Of a stretch of DNA of 55,867 nucleotides, positions 51,351 to 55,867 are shown piece by piece. How positions within the stretch are numbered: the stretch's first letter is position 1; each line of letters starts with the position of its first letter. The DNA is from Opitutales bacterium (GTDB lineage Bacteria > Verrucomicrobiota > Verrucomicrobiia > Opitutales > Coraliomargaritaceae), in NCBI GenBank assembly GCA_030729385.1, contig JANQXM010000062.1, positions 1-55,867 on the forward strand, written 5' to 3'. The notes below the pieces were generated by a model, which had not been told where the DNA came from, did no database searches, and saw only the letters and a program-made list of their open reading frames with translations. The position numbers and the translations under genes were made by a program.

Positions 51351-52325
51351 ATGCTCAAGCCAATCGATAGAGGCGGCCTCCTGCTGCCGGACTTAGGCCT
51401 ATGGTTCGATCCTCGCAAGCGTCGACCATTTGCGATCGTCTCGCATGCGCATGGGGACCACGTCGGTCGGCATGAGTGTTATATTGCCACGCCCGAAACG
51501 ATTGCACTCATCCGTGTGCGGATGGGAGATGCGCTGGCTCAACGCGGCGTGGCTTTAGCCTACGGTGAGGTTTATGAGGGCAAGGGCTATAGCCTGAAGC
51601 TCTATCCGGCAGGTCATGTGCTGGGTTCGGCGATGGCATATGTCGAAACGGACGGGGGAGAAACGTTTCTCTACACGGGCGATTTTAAAACCCGCAAAGG
51701 CCTTGCGGCTGAAGCCATTGAAATCCCCCAGGCAGACACTCTGGTCATGGAGACCACCTTTGGTCGTCCAAGTTATGTGTTTCCATCGTTCGATAAAACT
51801 TGCGAGCAGCTGCACGCTTTTTGCGATGAGGCAGAAGCGATGGGAAAGACACCAGTTCTTCTGGCCTACTCGCTAGGCAAAGCGCAGGAGGTATTAAAGA
51901 TTTTAGAGAGTCGTTCGCAGTCAATCATGGTGCATCGAACCATTGGTGAGCTGAACCAAGTGTATGCTCACTTCGGTGTGGAGCTTCCGAAAACTAGGCC
52001 CTTGGACTTCTTAAATATGGAGGGCAGCGTCGTTGTCATGCCTCCCAGTATGCTGAAAAAGCTGCCGCGCAAGGATTGTGTGGTGGCGATGGTCAGCGGG
52101 TGGGGCGCAGATGGTTCTGCTCGGTTTCGATTTGGTGTGGATGACGTGATCCCGCTTTCAGATCACGCCGACTACCCGGACTTATTGAAATTCGTCGAAG
52201 CGGTGAAGCCGAAGCAGGTCTACACGACCCATGGTTATGATGCAGACTTTGCTGCCGACCTGCGCCGTCAGGGGCTGGAGGCTTGGTCTTTGAACGGTAA
52301 AGACCAACTGGAATTAATGCTTTAA
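51351..52325 (+). CDS. MBL-fold exonuclease of the ligase-associated DNA repair type
   Basis: The protein has 324 residues with the beta-CASP/metallo-beta-lactamase plan: SHAHGDHVGRH (HxHxDH), YPAGHVLGSAMAYVE, LYTGDFKTR, METTFGRPSY and SDHADYPDLL. This family is usually encoded with an ATP-dependent DNA ligase and an Lhr-like helicase as a repair set. Here neither partner is adjacent; a DUF4202 gene follows by 56 bp. The assignment rests on motif layout and length. Confidence 0.85.
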   Translation: MLKPIDRGGLLLPDLGLWFDPRKRRPFAIVSHAHGDHVGRHECYIATPETIALIRVRMGDALAQRGVALAYGEVYEGKGYSLKLYPAGHVLGSAMAYVETDGGETFLYTGDFKTRKGLAAEAIEIPQADTLVMETTFGRPSYVFPSFDKTCEQLHAFCDEAEAMGKTPVLLAYSLGKAQEVLKILESRSQSIMVHRTIGELNQVYAHFGVELPKTRPLDFLNMEGSVVVMPPSMLKKLPRKDCVVAMVSGWGADGSARFRFGVDDVIPLSDHADYPDLLKFVEAVKPKQVYTTHGYDADFAADLRRQGLEAWSLNGKDQLELML

Positions 52326-52381
52326 GAATGTTTGAATAAACTCCGACTTGCTCTGACCGGAATTGGTGCAATCATTGGCGC

Positions 52382-52963
52382 ATGTCTTTCCAAACAGATG
52401 AACGCTTCAAGCAAGCAATTGACAAATTTGATGCGCTCAATGCGCAAGATACAAACCTAGTCGGTGATGTTCCAAAAGAGCTGCACGATGCTTTAGCGAT
52501 GACACGTTGGCTTGAGGCGCTTTATCCAGATGCGGGGGAAGTCCCGCACTTGGCGGCTCGTTGCCAGCATCTATGCCGTTGGGAAAGACCGCGCAGTGAG
52601 TATCCGGAAGGTCGCACCGCTTATCTGCAGTGGCGCAGTGATTTGAAGAAGATGCACGCCGAAAAAAGTGCATCAGTTCTTAAGTCCGTTGGCTATACCA
52701 CTGATGTGATCGATGCGGTAGTGGCGGTGAATCTTAAGCAGGGGCTCAAATCAAATGCGGATGTGCAGATGATTGAAGATGCGCTCTGTTTGGTTTTTTT
52801 GGAAAACCAATTTGAAGGCTACATTGGAAAATGGGAGGACGATAAAATCGTTCGTATCTTGCAAAAGACCTGGGGGAAAATGAGCGAGGTCGGGCACGGA
52901 GCTGCGCTGAGATTACCTTTATCAGATAAGGCTTTGAGCCTCGTGCAGCAGGCTTTGGCTTAG
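52382..52963 (+). CDS. DUF4202-family protein
   Basis: The 193-residue soluble protein matches the DUF4202 family: [17 protein letters not shown] at the start, [10 protein letters not shown]-like segment ([17 protein letters not shown]), and [14 protein letters not shown]. The pattern of His and Asp residues suggests a helical metal-binding fold, but no activity is established. Its last 4 bp overlap the end of the convergent YkgJ gene. Confidence 0.85.
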   Translation: MSFQTDERFKQAIDKFDALNAQDTNLVGDVPKELHDALAMTRWLEALYPDAGEVPHLAARCQHLCRWERPRSEYPEGRTAYLQWRSDLKKMHAEKSASVLKSVGYTTDVIDAVVAVNLKQGLKSNADVQMIEDALCLVFLENQFEGYIGKWEDDKIVRILQKTWGKMSEVGHGAALRLPLSDKALSLVQQALA

Positions 52964-53268
52964 TTGCCGATTCCCTTGCGCGCACGCGCTTCGATACATT
53001 GTTCGCTGCCCGCTTCAAAACGTCGGCATACTTGCGGCCTTGTCTCATAGATTTGGCAGAGCTGATCTTCTTTAAGGAAGGCGCACTGTTCGTGAAACGG
53101 CAGTGGATACATGAGGTATGCTTTATCGTCTGTCTGCAAGTGAGGTTCCAGGTGCTTGGTCTCTCGTTTGATCCGTGGTTCTAGCTCGGCATCTTGCGCA
53201 CTAGCGAAAATAGGAAAGCACCGACAGCAAGCGCCACAGTTCATGCAGTCATAGGTATTGGCATCCAT
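52960..53268 (-). CDS. YkgJ-family cysteine cluster protein
   Basis: The 102-residue protein has eight cysteines in the family arrangement: [12 protein letters not shown] near the start, then [19 protein letters not shown] and CIEARARKG. It is predicted to bind a zinc or iron-sulfur centre; the function is unknown. ATG 53268 is chosen over 53298. An upstream terminator (53273-53306) separates it from the Cys-rich repeat gene on the same strand, so its promoter is either within that region or it depends on readthrough. Confidence 0.88.
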   Translation of the reverse strand: MDANTYDCMNCGACCRCFPIFASAQDAELEPRIKRETKHLEPHLQTDDKAYLMYPLPFHEQCAFLKEDQLCQIYETRPQVCRRFEAGSEQCIEARARKGIGN

Positions 53269-53272
53269 ATAT

Positions 53273-53306
53273 AAAAAGAGTCCCGTCGTCATTGACAACG
53301 GGACTC
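53273..53306 (-). terminator. Rho-independent terminator of the cysteine-rich repeat gene
   Basis: On the minus strand GAGTCCCGTTGTC pairs with GACGACGGGACTC (13 bp, one G-T) around AAT and runs into five T. It ends 5 bp before the YkgJ start. Confidence 0.92.
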
Positions 53307-53329
53307 ATGTAAAAGCAGTTTAGCTAAGA

Positions 53330-53809
53330 CTAAACAATCGCTGAGTCAGCGCTGAAGAGTTCTTCTGTGCTTGTGTCGGCTGCGTCTTTCTTGTCGCAAG
53401 ATTTTTTGCAGGCAAATTCAGTTGAAACTTCGGAAAGCTCTTCTGTGCTTGTGTCAGCAGAGTCTTTCTTGTCGCCACAAGTTTTGGCGCAAGCAAGTTC
53501 TGTAGATACTGAAGTGAGTTCCTCTGTGCTAGTGTCAGCAGCGTCACCTTTTTTGTCGCAAGATTTCTTGCAGGCGAATTCAGCGGATACTGAAGTGAGT
53601 TCTTCTGTGCTTGTGTCAGCAGCGTCTTCCTTCTTGTCGCAAGATTTCTTGCAGGCAAGTTCAGTGGAGGCTGCAGTGAGCTCTTCAGTGGTAGTGATGG
53701 TCTCTGTGGAGTCCTTCTTTTTATCACAGGATTTTTTGCTGCAATCAGAGCCTGCGTAAGAAAGGGAAGCGGCGAGCGCGAGGATGGAGATAACTAGTAG
53801 TTTTTTCAT
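53330..53809 (-). CDS. Secreted cysteine-rich protein of four tandem 27-residue repeats
   Basis: The protein has 159 residues. A signal peptide (1-19, MKKLLVISILALAASLSYA) is cleaved before GSDC. Residues 41-147 are four repeats of about 27 residues (TEELTSVSAEFACKKSCDKK and an acidic DAADTS link). The ten Cys are in five pairs: 23/28, then 53/57, 80/84, 107/111, 134/138, spaced exactly 27. The repeats alternate acidic and Lys/Cys blocks. Metal binding or a disulfide-linked envelope protein is possible; I do not recognise a family. The frame at 53920 adds 37 residues before the signal and is rejected. Confidence 0.85.
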   Translation of the reverse strand: MKKLLVISILALAASLSYAGSDCSKKSCDKKKDSTETITTTEELTAASTELACKKSCDKKEDAADTSTEELTSVSAEFACKKSCDKKGDAADTSTEELTSVSTELACAKTCGDKKDSADTSTEELSEVSTEFACKKSCDKKDAADTSTEELFSADSAIV

Positions 53810-53929
53810 ATGTATTTTTTTATGGTTAAATTGTATTGGGGAGATCGAAGCTAAATGCAGAAAGTTTCGAATTTCAACAGGAGATGTATGATTAATTCGT
53901 AAATTTCGCCCTCTTGGCATCGATTTGGG

Positions 53930-54880
53930 CTAAATTTGCCTCAAGATCTGTAGCTGACTGCGTTTAGAGAGCAGTGATTCGATCGCTTCTGCTGATGCGA
54001 AGGACAAGCCTGTAGACAGCGCATCGGCTTCTGTTGCCGTTGGTGCGATCACGCTGAGGCTTTTCCAGCGTGTGCTTGGAAGTCCAGTTTTGGGGTGAAT
54101 CAGATGGTGGTAGCGCCCATCTTTGGAAAAACTGCTGCCGTAGCTGCCACTGGTGGCGAGGGCCTGATTGTCTAGCTCGACGACTTCCTTAATGGTTTCC
54201 GGCGAGTTAGCGTCTTTGATGCCCATGTTCCAAGGTCGCTGTTCGGGGTGGGGGCCAATGGCACGTGTTTCGCCCAGCTCGACTAAGACGTTTGTATAGC
54301 CAGCACTGCGCAGCATGTCAGTGATGTGGTCGGTGATGAAACCTTGTGCAATCCCGTTGAGCGTGAGTTGCATTTCGGGTCGATTGAACTGGATCGAATG
54401 CCTGTCGTGTTGCACGTGTTCCCAGCCAGTTTTGGCCCTAGCTGCGTCGATTAGATCTTCGGCAGGTTCAGTATTCGGGTTTTTTTCGAAGTGAGACGCA
54501 TACGCTTTCCAGAGTGGTTGAACGGTCGGGTCAAACAGTCCGCCAGTCGCCGAGTGTGCTTCATCTGCGGCATTCAATAAAGCATTCCACTCTGCGGAAG
54601 GGGCGGTTAGGCAACGATCGCGATTGAGTTTCGATAGCTCAGAATCGTGTTGATAAAGGCTAAAGATTGTTTCGAGCCGGCGAATTTCTGCGAAACAGTG
54701 CTTTAAGATCTTCTGCGCGGTCGCGCGGTTGTCGGTATACAAAGTAAAGCGACCCTCTGCGCCGAGAGTGTAGCCGCTCCATCGAACAGGTTCGAGGCTT
54801 GGGCTCGCTGAAGCCATCCGGCTTATATTTAGCCCCGCGACACTGGTCGCTAAGATGGTGATGAATCGACGGCGTTGCAT
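53930..54880 (-). CDS. apbE: FAD:protein FMN transferase ApbE, Tat-exported
   Basis: The 316-residue enzyme moves FMN from FAD to a Thr of a target protein outside the cytoplasm. The N-terminus RRRFITILATSVAGL is a Tat-type signal. The family core follows: FSLYQHDSELSKLNR, GGLFDPTVQPLW, ITLNGIAQGF-like segment (LTLNGIAQGFITD), HHLIHPKTGLPS and ATEADALSTGL. Its start overlaps the PepSY gene stop by 1 bp (TAATG). The FMN-binding protein two genes upstream is its likely substrate. Confidence 0.94.
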   Translation of the reverse strand: MQRRRFITILATSVAGLNISRMASASPSLEPVRWSGYTLGAEGRFTLYTDNRATAQKILKHCFAEIRRLETIFSLYQHDSELSKLNRDRCLTAPSAEWNALLNAADEAHSATGGLFDPTVQPLWKAYASHFEKNPNTEPAEDLIDAARAKTGWEHVQHDRHSIQFNRPEMQLTLNGIAQGFITDHITDMLRSAGYTNVLVELGETRAIGPHPEQRPWNMGIKDANSPETIKEVVELDNQALATSGSYGSSFSKDGRYHHLIHPKTGLPSTRWKSLSVIAPTATEADALSTGLSFASAEAIESLLSKRSQLQILRQI

Positions 54881-55647
54881 TAGTTGGTAGGCTGCGCAGT
54901 GGAGCGGCGTGACTTACGTAGCCATCCGCCGATGCCGGAGGTGATTAAGAGAATGATGGCCACTGCACTCAGGTCCATCAATGTGCGGCCACCCCAGCCG
55001 AAGAGGCGCCCAGAGTGGAGGTCTAGAAGCACACGATATAGCGAGACTCCGCCGCCTTGGAAATTGTCTAAGATCTTCTGTGCCGCGTCATCATCGAGCT
55101 CTATCTGCAGCATTGGAATGACGTTGTAGCCGCCATCGTATTTTTGGAACTCGAGCCAATTTTCGTCCGCCGTCCACGCGCCGGATTCAGCCACTAACAC
55201 AGCTTTGCCGCGTGCTGTTATGCCCACTGCGCTGAGGGTGGCATAGGGGAGCTGGCTGTTGCTAACCTTTTCGATGAGCTGACCATCGGGCGTAAAGTAA
55301 ATCAAGGCGTCGGCGGTCGCGACGACTGTGGTTATGCCGTCTTTGATGATGTCGATTGGGGCGCTGGCTTGAATCAGTGGCTCGCCATTGTAGAAAAGTT
55401 GTCCGTCCAGGTGCGCAATCGTATTGGATTCATGAATACGGTATGCCGTGATTTCATTGCCTGCCGCCATGCCATAGCGATCTAGGATCATGCTGTTGCG
55501 AATCGTGATGTCGTCGAGTCCCAGTCGCTCGGTATGATTCAGTAAGAGCCCGGTAACCGAGAGCACGAGTAGAAAGAGGGCGGACGCGAAGCCCATCCAG
55601 CGATGCCAGGCGAGGATCGTGCGCTTACGTGGTAATTGTAGGCTCAT
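54880..55647 (-). CDS. PepSY-associated membrane protein, redox-cluster member
   Basis: The 255-residue protein begins with RTILAWHRWMGFASALFLLV, a helix with the His typical of PepSY-associated membrane proteins, then an extracytoplasmic beta domain, a segment DLHSGRLFGWGGRTLMDLS and a last helix. His residues could bind heme for transmembrane electron transfer, as proposed for this group. It overlaps the FMN-binding gene by 4 bp (ATGA) and ApbE by 1 bp, so the three are translationally coupled. Confidence 0.85.
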   Translation of the reverse strand: MSLQLPRKRTILAWHRWMGFASALFLLVLSVTGLLLNHTERLGLDDITIRNSMILDRYGMAAGNEITAYRIHESNTIAHLDGQLFYNGEPLIQASAPIDIIKDGITTVVATADALIYFTPDGQLIEKVSNSQLPYATLSAVGITARGKAVLVAESGAWTADENWLEFQKYDGGYNVIPMLQIELDDDAAQKILDNFQGGGVSLYRVLLDLHSGRLFGWGGRTLMDLSAVAIILLITSGIGGWLRKSRRSTAQPTN

Positions 55648-55867
55648 AGTTGCATGGCCTCCTTGTGCAGATGCAGGGCCAGTTTGGAGAGGCGGGTTAG
55701 GGCGTTGACAGATAGGGTCGCGCCACTAATTCCGTCGATTTTTCTGTTTAGCGTATTTTCGTTGGTCAGTTCAAGCCCCTCAAATTGATCCGTGAAGAAA
55801 GGGTAGCGCACTTCCCATCCATGGCTTTCGCGGTAGATCAAGACCTGCATTTGGAGCAGTGCATCGT
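55644..55867 (-). CDS. FMN-binding domain protein (C-terminal part)
   Basis: The frame is open to the right edge, so the N-terminus is outside. The visible 74 residues hold YRESHGWEVRYPFF and DGISGATLSVNAL. The latter is the ApbE flavinylation motif (D-x-x-S-G-A-T); its Thr receives FMN by a phosphoester bond. It is probably an exported carrier that takes electrons from the PepSY protein or a membrane donor. An internal ATG at 55850 is not the true start, since the homology begins before it. Confidence 0.88.
   Translation of the reverse strand, partial: DALLQMQVLIYRESHGWEVRYPFFTDQFEGLELTNENTLNRKIDGISGATLSVNALTRLSKLALHLHKEAMQL

Noticed and set aside
53367-53759. A 130-codon open frame opposite the cysteine-rich repeat gene
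   Set aside because: It exists because the repeat length is divisible by three; it has no signal or start context, whereas the minus strand has a signal peptide and terminator.

Overview
The window looks like chromosomal DNA of a marine member of Verrucomicrobiota, most likely from the Opitutales/Puniceicoccales group (Coraliomargarita- or Lentimonas-like). This is an inference from gene content: two secreted S1 sulfatases beside a GH29 fucosidase and a GH97 enzyme without SusC/SusD, a calcium-binding thrombospondin type 3 tail, Tat-exported Gfo/Idh/MocA oxidoreductases, and a caa3-type oxidase cluster with a blue copper protein. No rRNA is present, so the taxonomy is not proven.

Layout. 1-3 kb: end of a secreted protein, a PfkB sugar kinase and a Tat-exported oxidoreductase. 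3-7.4 kb: an RND efflux pump with its membrane fusion protein (minus strand). 7.5-12.6 kb: tRNA-Leu(AAG), a large RNA-binding-like protein of unknown function, a ClC antiporter, tRNA-Tyr and initiator tRNA; two of the three tRNAs are followed 164 bp downstream by a copy of their own 3' end. 12.6-19 kb: a response regulator, a metallo-beta-lactamase-fold hydrolase, a cupin, an aminotransferase/dehydratase pair for amino-sugar synthesis, and a conserved uncharacterised protein. 19-26 kb: a PAS histidine kinase with its regulator, nadD-rsfS, a PAS membrane sensor broken by an in-frame stop next to a hybrid kinase, truC and an Rrf2 regulator.

26.6-36.8 kb: an SLC13 permease, then the aa3/caa3 cytochrome oxidase genes (ctaC-D-E-F-G) and the heme A genes (ctaA-ctaB-DUF420), all on the minus strand, with an azurin-like copper protein inserted on the plus strand. 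36.9-40.3 kb: a Gre-factor-like protein, a paired palindromic repeat, a fatty acid desaturase preceded by a tandem 60-bp two-hairpin element, and adenosine deaminase. 40.5-47.6 kb: a sulfated fucan/galactan utilisation cluster (sulfatase, fucosidase, GH97, sulfatase) containing remnants of a LuxR regulator and another sulfatase. 47.6-55.9 kb: a membrane-anchored endonuclease-like protein without its catalytic His, msrA, a DUF493 protein, lpdA, a ligase-associated exonuclease, DUF4202, YkgJ, a secreted cysteine-rich repeat protein, and a flavinylation cluster (ApbE, PepSY protein, FMN-binding protein) running off the right edge.

The most promising undescribed signal is the tandem hairpin element upstream of the desaturase: two 60-bp units keep an identical 11-nt loop while a stem base pair changes on both sides. 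Other leads are the A34 tRNA-Leu, the equal 164-bp tRNA tail duplications, and the 27-residue cysteine-pair repeat protein.
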